In this document: positions 17,660-26,094 of the stretch, one piece after another
Layout: each line of letters opens with the position of its first letter
How positions within the stretch are numbered: the stretch's first letter is position 1
Source: Actinidia chinensis
Taxonomy: Eukaryota > Streptophyta > Magnoliopsida > Ericales > Actinidiaceae
Assembly (NCBI GenBank): GCA_009663005.1
Contig: VIGQ01002072.1
Location: forward strand, 1-26,094
DNA: 26,094 bases
Direction: 5' to 3'
Translations under genes and position numbers: made by a program
Notes under the pieces: model-generated
Told to the model about the DNA's origin: nothing
The model's database searches: none
The model's input: the letters and a program-made list of their open reading frames with translations, nothing else

Positions 17660-18849
17660 TCAATGACCTCAAGAATTGTCTATTTTTTTTTTCATCACTG
17701 AGATTTGAAGTGTTTTGACGAATGGTACTTGGATCCTCGGACCTATTCTAGGGGCTTTGTCAAACTAAAAAGGTGCAAAACTTATCATAGAGTAGTGGTG
17801 CCTTAGTAGAGTGTGGGTTTTTTTTATGTTGTTTCTTACTCTCATTTATTGACATAGTATTAACGTTTCCATACCTTATATTAGGGACACCAAGTTTAGC
17901 ACCTAACTAAGGGATCATCGAGATGAGTAACACGATGCCATGAACAAAATTATGTAATTTTCAAAAAAGATTTTGAATACGTACTATGATATATTCAAAT
18001 ATTTTCATGTTTCCAATGCATAAAATGACTACTTATACTATAAAAGTCATTCTTCTATAATCCATACTATTATTAATGTTATGATGAAAACCCATGGATG
18101 CATTATTTACATGAGAAAAATAAAATATGTTTTCAATGTATATGTCACTCGGGGTATTCCTCGTGGCGAGACCTTAACAAGCCCAATATTCCTAACTATA
18201 GGGCGTGAAATACTATTATGATAGAGACATCTCTGGCCTAAAAGCCCCAGCGTAACCTCATACATTTACTATGTTAATGCCGAGTTGTTACAAACTTTTC
18301 ACTGACTGAAAGTTTAATCTATGCTATCTTATGTTGAGCTTTTAAGTTTTTATGAAAATTAATATTTCAGAAAAAGCTATGTCTGCTTACATGATATTTC
18401 AACTGAGATATGTATGATATGCAAATGATCCCATGATATTTTACTTTCCATGCAATTATTATAGTCACTAAGCTTATAGCTTTATTTTGATAAACTTTTT
18501 AGGAAGCCAATTCCAAGGAACCTTAGAAGAAAATAGCAGATAATTTTAGTTTTATAGCCTAATGACTTATGATATTTTGTACAGGTTAGAACCTATTTGA
18601 TTTAGCGATGTGTGACTAGTCTGACAGTTATGTATGTATAAGGTTAAAACTTAGGCATCAACCTGTATACTTTGTATGTCATCCTACACTTAATATTCTC
18701 TCAATTATTATTATGTTTCCGCAAATTTTATATCATTATAATGAGTATGCCTAGTGATCATCCTAGTTTAAGGTACTCGGCCTTTGGTGGGCAAGCCACG
18801 GCCAATCATGTGCCTTCGATCCACATAGGCCAAGTTGCAGGTCTTAACA
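17660..18849 (+). repeat. RLG1 3' LTR, second part
   Basis: Aligns with the sense strand of LTR C from 'aagtttagcac' (about 17892) through 'agtcactaagctt' (18461) to the tail, and with LTR A (507-728) over its last 219 bp. It ends '...ttaaca' at 18849, followed at once by a minus-strand reverse transcriptase fragment rather than by a PBS, as expected for a 3' LTR. Both parts of this LTR together total about 2.8 kb, longer than LTR C. The + frame at 18672-18896 crosses the LTR end and is not a gene. Confidence 0.72.
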
Positions 18850-19600
18850 AGATGCTCGATAGCCAAAACTCACACTTCTTCAGGTTTGGCGTATAATCTC
18901 CGATCTCGTAGGGTTTGCAGAACTCCTCAAGGCTGTTCATTTTCTGTCAACCACTTTAGAATACACTAAAATGTCATTCAATAAAACACAATAACAAATT
19001 CCATTCCAAAAACATATGAAGGCGTTTGAAAACCCAATTCATCATGAAATCCCATGAATGCCGCGAGGGCTATTGGTGACTCTATGAATGGCATAACAAA
19101 AATTCATAATGGCCATATCTGAGTTCAAAAAAGCTATTTTCTCTACATCGCTGCCCTGAAATTCCGTGATGCTTACCCCAATCTTAGGTCATTTAGAAAA
19201 TACTTGGTTTCTAGGCGCCTACAACATGATCAACAAATCACCTGCATTCTTAGAAATGGTACTTTTTAATGGTGGACGTGTGTAAATCCTGATAGTCAAC
19301 GCATAATCCACATAGTTCCATCCTTCTGTCAGTACAAATAACAAGGAGCTGCACCCCAAGGGGAAACACTTTAGGACGAAATAAAACCTTTGTGTCCTAA
19401 CAAGTCATGGGAGCCTGAATTTTCAGCCTCTTTCAATTCTAAAAGGGGCAACGATAGGGAGCCTTAGAAATGGGTCAATACCCGAATGTAAATAGCTGTA
19501 AAACTCAATTTTCCAATCCACAAGGAACTAGGTAGTTTATCAAGAAAGGACATTGGTGAAAAATCCCAAATAACATGAATATCTTCAAGGATATTCAAAT
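18850..19600 (-). pseudogene. pol: RLG2 reverse transcriptase remnant (Ty3/gypsy pol)
   Basis: Broken minus-strand frames give, in correct order, a pre-RT segment VIWDFSPM (about 19545-19590), SVSPWGA (about 19340-19365), YGHYEF then VMPF and ALAAFM (about 19060-19120), the catalytic region 'attgaatgacatt' (about 18970-18982), and LRDRRLYAKP with CEFWLSSI (about 18853-18930). These are hallmarks of gypsy reverse transcriptase. The catalytic Ile-Asp-Asp stretch carries an extra base that shifts the frame, and stops are numerous. The enzyme would copy element RNA into DNA; this copy is dead. It ends abruptly at the RLG1 boundary. Confidence 0.85.
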
Positions 19601-19953
19601 CACGTGTGTCAATAATGCTACACAAAAAACAAAATTCATGAGTCCCTTTTTAATTAAACAGATGCTTGTAATAGAAGAATGAGATAGGGAGGTAGGCCAT
19701 GACACCAACTCCCTCAAAGACTGCTGAATTAATCAAAAGAGTTGGACATCAACTCATTTAAATTTACAATGATGAGAGTCACACATTTAAAAGACAACCA
19801 ATACCTTGCCTAATATAATTTGTCAAAGCTGTTGTATTTCTAGGGGCATGAGTTCACGAAACACAGACTCATTGTGACAAGAATTTTGCATATGATATAA
19901 AACTCCTATCACACAACCAGGAATCTTCAAAGAGCAATGACACTGTTTTAAAA

Positions 19954-20310
19954 CTAATCAAGGGGTATTAGAGATGTATTTTCATAAATAGTGCAACAAA
20001 AAGGTATATAGACAACTAAATGTGTGTTTGTAACAGAGTCAATAAGGACGTGTGTAGATTGACCACAATATATGTGGTGGTTTATACCTGACACTACTGA
20101 AGTGGTAGCTGGGTGTTTCCTAGTACAAGTGTTGTGATACCAACTTGGCCTTGTCGTGGTTTGATTATCCCTCCTTCTGGCGGGAGAGTTATTGGACTGA
20201 GGCTGACTGCTGAAGTTCTGTAGATCCTTGTGCTCTATTATTCTTCGAATAATGTTAATTTGATGAACCTCTGGCCACACTAGAGTAAGCCTTACTTCCC
20301 CTAGAAACAC
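19954..20310 (-). pseudogene. pol: RLG2 aspartic protease remnant
   Basis: A 118-codon minus frame ends with VVSGI, then GQSTHVLIDS followed by NTH where an active retropepsin reads VLIDSGATHSF. The catalytic Asp-Ser remains but Gly-Ala is lost. The N-terminal half is a Gln/Asn/Ser-rich linker like the one between the gag zinc knuckle and protease in gypsy elements. The zinc knuckle expected around 20310-20400 is not readable. The frame happens to stay open but is surrounded by broken frames, so I treat it as a remnant rather than a gene. Confidence 0.72.
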
Positions 20311-20379
20311 TCACCCTAAGCTTTTTTTGACAATTTAGGAAGTTGGTACCTCATGGAAATGTCATCCTTGGTGCTCAGT

Positions 20380-21180
20380 TTGGGGGGTCCCTATGGGGTC
20401 AATGATTCCCACTTGAGGATCCAAAATTCTTCCATTTTGAACTTTGTCCTTTGTTGGATTTTCTCCAAACCGTTCTGATTGTTCTCCCATATTGGGACAT
20501 ATCATTGATGCTTTTTCGGCAATATCCGTCATTGTAAGACCTCTTAATGGGTTGGGTAGTCGTACTATGTCTAGACCTTGTTGCGGGGGGGGGGGGGGGG
20601 GGATGTTCCAGTGACAGCCCTGGCTTCAAACTTTCTCAATTTATGAGACAGTCGACACAATATGCAGGGCATAATGAGATTCAATTTCATTGAATTGGGC
20701 ATGATACTCTACTACGATCATGTGTCCTTGCCATCACGTTAAGGAAATTCATGGGTTTGGATTTTGACAATCTCAAGAAAATACTCTTCATTGAATACTT
20801 CTCAGAATCTAGGCCACAACCCAAAGTGGTTACCCAAAACGGCTTCTTTTAAATACTACCAAACTAGTATGGCTCCCTCAAAATAAAGGTGGCAACGGTT
20901 ACCTTCTGTTCATTGGTGCCAAGGTAGGCCCTCAAAACACGCTCAATTCCCAAAAAGCCAAGGATTCAGCAGCCATGGGATGGGGGGTTCCTTGAAAAGT
21001 TAGGGTTTCATCTATTGAAAACACTTAATGATGGTAAAGCTCAATACTTTGCTCTGCGCTAGCCATGCTGGTGGGTTTTGGGGCTTGGCATTGTTGTAAT
21101 GAGTAGCTTGGACCACTTGAAATATTTTTCTAGGATTATTTCTATATAGTCAATTAGGCCTTCAGGCACTACTGTCCCTT
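20380..21180 (-). pseudogene. gag: RLG2 gag (capsid) remnant
   Basis: Frames on the minus strand match the retrotransposon gag domain in order: PHPMAAES (about 20960-20985), LGTNEQKVTVATFILR (about 20880-20930), YFLEIV (about 20765-20785), YHAQFNE (about 20690-20710), KLRKFE (about 20620-20645), and LDIVRLPNP with DIAEKA in the 20510-20580 region. Frameshifts lie between nearly all blocks. Gag would form the cytoplasmic particle. The minus frame at 20399-20629 covers only the shifted end. A run of 18 G (poly-Pro on the minus strand) at 20585-20602 sits inside it. Confidence 0.83.
20585..20602. repeat. 18-base poly-G run
   Basis: Uninterrupted G tract within the decayed RLG2 gag. The conserved gag sequence on either side suggests it expanded from a short C/G-rich Pro codon run. 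The exact length is liable to sequencing or assembly error. Confidence 0.85.
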
Positions 21181-21360
21181 TATGGCCTCACCTCTTGATG
21201 GCGAACTGCTACAGACATATCAAACGTTTTTAAACTATATCATAACAGTAGTATACTATACTCTGGAAAGTTATAACACATGTAGTATATAGCACATAAC
21301 TCGAGTTAATCTTAGAATTCTATATAGACTTGCTCGATCTGTTGAATCAATGCCTCGATT
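21181..21360 (-). other. RLG2 leader, truncated
   Basis: The minus strand resembles 940-1095 of RLG1 ('tcgaggcat', 'agtatagtatac', 'tttgatatgtct'). It should be followed outward by a PBS and LTR, but at 21361 an unrelated copia LTR begins. Confidence 0.6.
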
Positions 21361-21474
21361 TGATGATAACAAAATAGTGTATTAATGGCTAATAGTGTTA
21401 TAGCAGCAATTCATGAGTATTATGTTTCAAGCTACTTTGCTAAGAAGAAATTGCAAACAATGTCTGCCCAGAAA

Positions 21475-22570
21475 GGTCGACAATTGGTAAAAGGTGTCGA
21501 CACCTGAAGGACTGGAAGCCGATTGGATTAAATCCAATAAAAATCTTAAACAAATGGAGAATATTGTGAATCACCACTGGATTAAGGTCATTCAAGATAA
21601 TACACATCTATGGGGAAGTATCTTGAAGAACTAAAGTTGATCGATGCTCAAAAAGCCAAGGAAATCAAAGAAATTACATTTGGGAGAGAGAACGAGGATT
21701 AGAGAAGTGGTCGACATGATGGTTTCAAGTGTTGACACACATAGTTAAAGTGATCAACACCTGAAGAATAGTAGCCAAAGACACAAATTTGGGAAATAAG
21801 AAGTGTCGACACATGATTTTAGGAGTATCGACACCTAAGGATAGTAAGCAATTGGATTTAAAGAGTCGACAAATGTATGGACGGATCAACACATGAAGAC
21901 GTGTCCAAACTTGAGGAAAAGTCGTGACACATGGTTCTGAAATGTCGATAAATGAGAAAGAGCTAAAATTGAGGAAAAGGATGAATTCAGTGTCGACAAA
22001 TGATGTTTAAAGTGTCGATCAACAGAGATAAGGAGCCAAAAACTTTTGAAGACGAGTAAAAGTGTCGACACGGATTATAGGTATAACACTTGAAGACAGA
22101 AAATAAAAATTTTATGAGAAACTGCAGCCGATTTTAGATGCAAATATCTTGGGATATAAAGATCTAAATACAAAATAATTAAGCCTACTTCAAGATCTTG
22201 AAGTGAGCTTTCCACTAAAACTAAATTCATGACTAGACTCGAAGTATTGAAGAAGTTATGATCAACAAGAGCGATGATTTGTGTTTTTTGGAAAATCTAT
22301 AACCAATTCAATGCAATTATCTCCATCTTCAGAAGTCCAAAAAATAAACTATTTGAACCTAATGTAGCCAAAAGTCTAGTTTCCATGCAATAAAATAGTG
22401 TTCAAAAATATAAGCAACGAAGAAGTTATGGCTAATTAACTAAGACTTTACCAAAAATTATATGCTAGGAAGTGGTCGACACCTTGCAACAGAAAGTTGT
22501 TGACACTGAAAGATAATGAGCAAAAATCAAATATGGGAATTCAAGTGTCGACACCTAAAACAAAGTGTAC
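21475..22570 (+). repeat. Array of GTGTCGACAC-type motifs in the copia LTR U3
   Basis: Full or near palindromes occur near 21497, 21803, 22062 and 22545, with decayed versions (gtcgacat, gttgacac, gatcaacac, atcgacac, gtcgacaaatg) near 21711, 21742, 21762, 21827, 21865, 21887, 21991, 22012, 22475 and 22499. Most are followed by 'ctgaag', 'atgaag' or a similar block and spaced 20-75 bp. Repeated palindromes in U3 are good candidates for enhancer-type binding sites; function is inference. Confidence 0.75.
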
Positions 22571-22675
22571 GACATCTGGGCAAAATGGCTCTAATTTTGG
22601 GACCGTTATAAAATGTCCAAATCTTGCATTAATGATCTACAAAAACTTCCTCCAATGGCAAATCAACCTAAGGGC

Positions 22676-22683
22676 TATAAATA
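22676..22683 (+). promoter_or_regulatory. TATA box of the copia LTR
   Basis: TATAAATA within 'gggctataaatacaagttt', about 1.3 kb into the LTR and after the U3 repeat array, matches the usual SIRE-type core promoter. Transcription would start about 25-35 bp downstream. Confidence 0.75.
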
Positions 22684-22887
22684 CAAGTTTTCAAATAACA
22701 TTTTAGGGTTGACCAATAAGGCTATAACATGGATGATCACAAGTGCTCAAATTGATTTTCTCTTCAAAAATTCTCTTGTTCCTCAAGGGTTGAGCTATTC
22801 CCCTCCTATTACTCTCATAGAGAGTTTGTTTTCAACTTTTATCATCTTCCACAATTATATTCATATAAATTTGAGTGTATCCTTAGA

Positions 22888-23012
22888 CAAAAATACTTGG
22901 TGAGAGTTTTGAATATTTTTCTTGTAAAAACCAAACACTTGTGAGAGTTGAATGTTCTTCTTGTAAAAGCCAAAACACTTGTGAGTAGTTTGAGTGTTCC
23001 TTTTGTAAAAAG
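22888..23012 (+). repeat. Three tandem units of about 40 bp in the copia LTR
   Basis: Units of the form 'acttgtgagagttgaatgtt' then 'cttcttgtaaaagccaaa' occur three times with periods of 39-43 bp. They fall in the probable transcribed R/U5 part. Confidence 0.75.
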
Positions 23013-23416
23013 CCAAAACTTATAAGTTGAGTGAAAACTTTGATAAAACTACTTGTAACTTTGAGTGAAATTGGGATAAAATTAATTGTAAGTTTGAGCG
23101 GGCTGGGACCCAAAAATATTTGTATAAAAAAGTGAGCTAAACATTGAAAATCAGCCCACATTGTAATTGTGATGCAAATAGAGAGAAGATCTTGCGGAGG
23201 GCTTGGGAGGCCGTAGATCATACGTTGTGATCGAACCTCGGTAAATCTTTGTGTTCCTTGTGATGCTTTGCCTTTTATTTTGATTCTACTTATTGCTTTA
23301 CATATAAATTGATATAGTACTTAATTGACGATGATTAAGTTTAATTAATCATTAATTGCCATTAATCTTAAAAAATCCAATTCACCCCCTCGTGTATTGT
23401 CTTTGGGCAAAACAAT

Positions 23417-23429
23417 TGGATATCAAAGC
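23417..23429 (+). other. Degenerate primer-binding site of the copia element
   Basis: TTGGATATCAAAGC lies 2 bp after the LTR end where TGGTATCAGAGC is expected. One added base and one A-for-G change suggest it no longer primes well. Confidence 0.65.
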
Positions 23430-23473
23430 TAGTGGCTTATTTTAAAAGGCTTTAAACATCTTAAAGTTGAACC

Positions 23474-24480
23474 ATGGCAAACCCATTAGAGAGTCCTTGG
23501 TCGAAGGGACATTGATTCTTAGTCCACCAATGTTTGATGGCACAATTACATAATCTTAGAAGGTCGAATGCGAATATTCATTCAATCAATGATTATAAAT
23601 GTAGCATGTTATTTTAATAATTTAGATATAAATAATTTAATATGTTTATCTAAATGCCACAACCATCGAATTATTAAAAACGTGCATTAGATTCTTATGT
23701 CACAAAAATAAACTAGTAATATATATTGATCATGATATTTGAAACAAAATTAGAAAACAAATATGAAATTAATTTGTATTTGCATGTACACATAAATATA
23801 AATGAGTCTAATGATACTTCTCTAGAGTTCTTGTTAATTGAAAATGTTATAGATACTAACCAAGAATCTGAGAATGAGTTGAGATAAGCCAAATAGGATT
23901 ATCATCTAAAGCGCACTCATTGAACAGAGAGGAAAATTAGAAATGATTTGGCTAAATTACACTTAATGACAAATTGAAATGAAGTAGATTATAAATGGGA
24001 ATCCTATACTCATCATTTTCAAGTGATTTAATTTTGTGACCATTCACAATTTAGATTATGATAATGATGTTGATGATGGTCATATGCCATATGATTGAAT
24101 TACTAGATGCCATTTGAGGAATTATTTGTTAAAGTAAAGAAAATTGTATCTAAAAATAATGCATTAAAGGAAACATATTGATCTCTTATGATCAATTATA
24201 AAAAATTTTGAAAGAGATGTAATTATTTGAAATGTAAAATGATGCATTACAAATAAAAAATGCTAATTGAAAAAATGGATCACATGAAAATATTTCTGAA
24301 GAATGACAACATAATTTTGAAAGAAAAAATGTAAAAGAGTTACTTCAAATGCTAACATGAGGTTGTGAAAAGAGAAAATTAAAAAAATACTCTATCTCAT
24401 TTTGCAATGTCATTATTGGTGGAAAGAATGGTCAGATTTCACCACATTGCTCTTTAAGAAGAAATCTAAAAATTGTGTGA
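23474..24480 (+). pseudogene. gag: Copia gag remnant (SIRE/Maximus type)
   Basis: It starts MANPLES at 23474, then, after frameshifts, PPMFDGT (about 23525-23545), the usual N-terminal motif of SIRE gag. At about 24060-24190 broken frames read DDGHMPYD, EELFVKVKKIVSKNNALKE and similar Lys/Glu/Asn-rich coiled-coil blocks typical of the gag C-terminal half. A CCHC zinc knuckle lies at 24408-24450 (CHYC...GKNG...ISPHC), with one extra base after the second Cys and Gln in place of the zinc-binding His. The middle (23600-24000) is not recognisable. Gag would package the element RNA; this copy is dead. Confidence 0.8.
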
Positions 24481-25590
24481 AATAAGTGTGGTGCCTAGAA
24501 AATTATATATATTAATGATATTACGGCTAGCACGCAAAAACCCCACATAAAAAGGCGTAACGGGAAGAAAAATTCAATGTTTTGTAGGTAAAAATACAAA
24601 GAAGAGAAAATACCAAGAATTGAAGGAAATACAATTCAAGTGTATAATCAAGGGAAGAACCTAAAAACTGAAGAAGGAAGATACTTACAAGTTTTCTATC
24701 CAGAGGAAGAAATACAAGTGCCTACAAAAGAATGAGGAAAGGAGGCACAATGGCAAATATATTCAAAGGTTGATGACAGGAAGACATCAAATGAGTAATC
24801 CTTCACCCTCACTTCAACAATAAAACCTTTCTTCCCTACAATGAGTATAATGGAAAAACACTTGGGCCAAGGTTCCCAAAAAGTAGGTAAATGTATGATT
24901 TCTAATACACCGTTGTACTTAATATTAAAAAATTAAGTGGTGTTATTAGATATTGATGCCTATATGTTAGGGTTAATCATGTTTTAAGAACTTACCCTTA
25001 TTCATCATGTATATCATGATGAGATTATCATTAGCTTAGTCATATCACATGACTATGTAACATCTATCATCATGTTTATGTGTCATTTGATTTATGATAG
25101 ATGTATATGTTGATGTAGATGATTTATGATATTCTGTGATTATCGTAATCTCTACCACCAACCTATGTAAAGTAAACTTCATGGTCACACTTTTAGGACT
25201 ATATTCTTGCTACCATGAAAATTGATTTAGGGATGGTTCTTGTATTCTATCATTTTGTTTAACATGACATTTATTTCATGATAGATACATTACATGGTAT
25301 GTATTATTTTATGCTTATTGAAAACATAGTTTATATACATTATCATATTTATTAGTAATTCAGATGATGTGTTATTTTTATCTCGTATACTTTTTATTCA
25401 TCATGAAAGTGCTAAAAAGGATGATTCTTGTATTTATTGGTATTTCATTTTTTTTGAATTCATTCCTAATTTATTTTTTATTTTTAACAAAATTGCTTGG
25501 TGGTGATTAGATTATATATAGCCATGAATGATGATTTTGCTATCTATGCTAGTGTCTATTCTTTATTTGTAATAATTTTAAAATATCACT
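24481..25590 (+). other. Decayed copia interior, no recognisable pol
   Basis: AT-rich with stops in all frames. A trace near 24870-24890 (NTWAKVPKK) could correspond to the Trp-Val-Pro-Lys stretch after the SIRE gag knuckle. Beyond 24900 I see no integrase or reverse transcriptase motif. The expected pol is absent or beyond recognition. Confidence 0.45.
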
Positions 25591-25596
25591 AGTCGA

Positions 25597-25980
25597 TTGA
25601 TGTTGTCAAAGAGGAGGAAAACTATTTTCAATATTAACCTTTTAAAAAATTTCTCTTTTTATGGACAAGAATATGAGACACGTGGTTGTCGATCTAGAAG
25701 AATTCTTTTAAAATCGTCTCATTTTATATGGTATGTGTTTAATTGGTATGTATAATAGCATAATGATCTTACCCTAATGACCTGACTAATTGATATATGA
25801 TTATATATCATTGTTTTTGTTTTATGATATTGAAAAGGGAAAGAAATATTATTTTTTTTTTTGTTTTTTTTGGGTAAAATTAAACCCCTTAATAATGATT
25901 TCATATGTGATTCTTTGATTTATTGGTTACATGCATGTCTCACTCATGAAATAGGAGGCACCAACTTAGGGGGAGCACCA
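25597..25980 (+). other. Copia 3' non-coding region hallmarks
   Basis: 'ttgatgttgtcaaagaggagg' (25597-25617) resembles the 'gatgatgtcaaaggggga' stretch found downstream of pol in SIRE/Maximus elements, and 'cttagggggagc' (25965-25976) resembles the repeated 'agggggagc' blocks there. The 3' LTR would be expected right of the window. The minus frame at 25719-25904 is a shadow. Confidence 0.5.
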
Positions 25981-26094
25981 TTTTTTGGTATCACTTTGAT
26001 AGGTACCACTTTTCGGTGACACAAGTTGTATTAGACTATGACCAAGAATCAATTTGGTATAGGAACGATTGATATCATATTTTACCTCTCAACC

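Larger units (their letters stand above)
507..18849 (+). mobile_element. RLG1: degenerate Ty3/gypsy (Tekay/Del-like) retrotransposon, heavily interrupted
   Basis: The parts appear in canonical order on the + strand: 5' LTR tail (507-728), PBS (732-743), interior (744-3593 and 11633-11780), polypurine tract (11781-11793) and 3' LTR starting TGTAACACC (11794). The 3' LTR resumes after a nested solo LTR and ends near 18849. The LTR A tail and the LTR B tail (about 18631-18849) share 'gttgaaacttaggcat'-like and 'catccgcataga'-like blocks, so they are two LTRs of one element. The interior, once the CACTA is removed, is only about 3 kb, shorter than a coding Tekay interior, and decayed beyond full recognition. 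The right end abuts a minus-strand reverse transcriptase fragment (RLG2). Its outer left end is outside the window. Confidence 0.72.
18850..21360 (-). mobile_element. RLG2: older Ty3/gypsy retrotransposon fragment, minus strand
   Basis: From right to left (5' to 3' of the element) it holds a leader resembling that of RLG1, then gag, protease and reverse transcriptase, in the usual gypsy order. It stops in the middle of reverse transcriptase at 18850, exactly where the RLG1 LTR ends, so RLG1 appears to have inserted into RLG2. The remaining RNase H and integrase should lie left of RLG1, outside the window. Its upstream end stops at 21360, where the copia LTR begins. No LTR of RLG2 is visible. 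Confidence 0.82.
21361..23414 (+). repeat. Copia 5' LTR
   Basis: TG...CA ends, 2,054 bp. The last part, 'caattcaccccctcgtg' and 'ttgggcaaaaca' followed by 'attgg-atatca', is typical of SIRE/Maximus LTR ends. U3 has an array of GTCGAC-centred motifs, then a TATA box (22676), an R/U5 region with short tandem repeats (22888-23012) and a T-rich end. The frames at 22497-22706, 22613-22903 and 22883-23221 lie in this LTR and have no protein character beyond repeats. Confidence 0.75.
21361..26094 (+). mobile_element. SIRE/Maximus-like Ty1/copia retrotransposon, degenerate, truncated by window end
   Basis: Order on the + strand: LTR starting TGATGATAAC (21361) and ending ...CAAAACA (23414), a degenerate Met-tRNA PBS, an ATG-led gag with MFDG and a CCHC knuckle, then 3' non-coding hallmarks ('gatgttgtcaaagaggagg' at about 25600, 'cttagggggagc' at 25965). 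Protease, integrase, reverse transcriptase and RNase H are not recognised, although about 4 kb of pol would be expected between gag and that 3' region. It is therefore probably an internally deleted, non-autonomous copy. It lies against RLG2 leader on the left; the base run before the LTR is CGATT. Confidence 0.75.

Noticed and set aside
18849..18865. A second PBS after the RLG1 3' LTR ('gatgctcgatagcc' loosely resembling TGGTATCAGAGCC)
   Set aside because: The same bases read in reverse encode CEFWLSSI of RLG2 reverse transcriptase, which accounts for them fully.
21475..22570. CRISPR-like regular short palindromic repeats
   Set aside because: Spacing is irregular, repeats are degenerate, and they sit in the U3 of a plant copia LTR.
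22883..23221. 112-codon minus frame with repeated Leu-Gln-Glu blocks
   Set aside because: The repetition comes from three 40-bp units in the copia LTR, and the frame is antisense to the element.

Overview
This window looks like AT-rich intergenic DNA from a flowering plant. It is built from transposable elements inserted into one another, and I found no intact host gene, tRNA, rRNA or CRISPR array. Long reading frames are almost absent. The coding matches I recognise are retroelement proteins full of stops and frameshifts. The plant assignment rests on the element types: Tekay/Del-like Ty3/gypsy LTRs, SIRE/Maximus-like Ty1/copia, a CACTA transposon with TIR CACTACAA, and Helitrons ending in a hairpin plus CTAG. 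All family names are from memory and motif recognition; no database was searched.

Layout, left to right. Positions 1-506 are the 3' part of a Helitron (Helitron A, + strand). It sits in the 5' LTR of a gypsy element (RLG1, + strand), whose LTR tail is 507-728 and whose Met-type primer-binding site is 732-743. The decayed RLG1 interior (744-3593) carries a ladder of 40-bp repeats, gag traces and a possible LINE scrap. It is split by a CACTA element (3597-11629, target duplication GAC). The CACTA holds a second Helitron (Helitron B, - strand, 4564-7300) and an LTR-like insert (about 3796-4176). RLG1 resumes at 11633 with its polypurine tract (11781-11793) and 3' LTR (11794-13389, then 17660-18849). 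That LTR is split by a probable minus-strand solo LTR (LTR D, 13390-17659), which itself contains another solo LTR (LTR C, 13961-15857, TSD AGTTT).

From 18850 to 21360 lies an older gypsy element (RLG2, - strand): reverse transcriptase, protease, gag and leader in order from left to right. RLG1 apparently landed inside the RLG2 reverse transcriptase, so the rest of RLG2 should lie left of the window. From 21361 to the end is a SIRE/Maximus-like copia element (+ strand): a 2.05-kb LTR, a degenerate PBS, a broken gag with a zinc knuckle, then 3' non-coding hallmarks, with most of pol not recognisable.

Inferred insertion order: RLG2 first; RLG1 and the copia element into RLG2; CACTA, LTR D and Helitron A into RLG1; Helitron B and the small LTR-like insert into CACTA; LTR C into LTR D. 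The most unusual structures are three tandem copies of the Helitron B 5' end, the primer-binding-site ladder in RLG1, TTCGAA-centred motifs recurring in three different LTRs, and a GTCGAC-centred array in the copia LTR. No genes here work together in a pathway; all coding remnants are dead transposon machinery.
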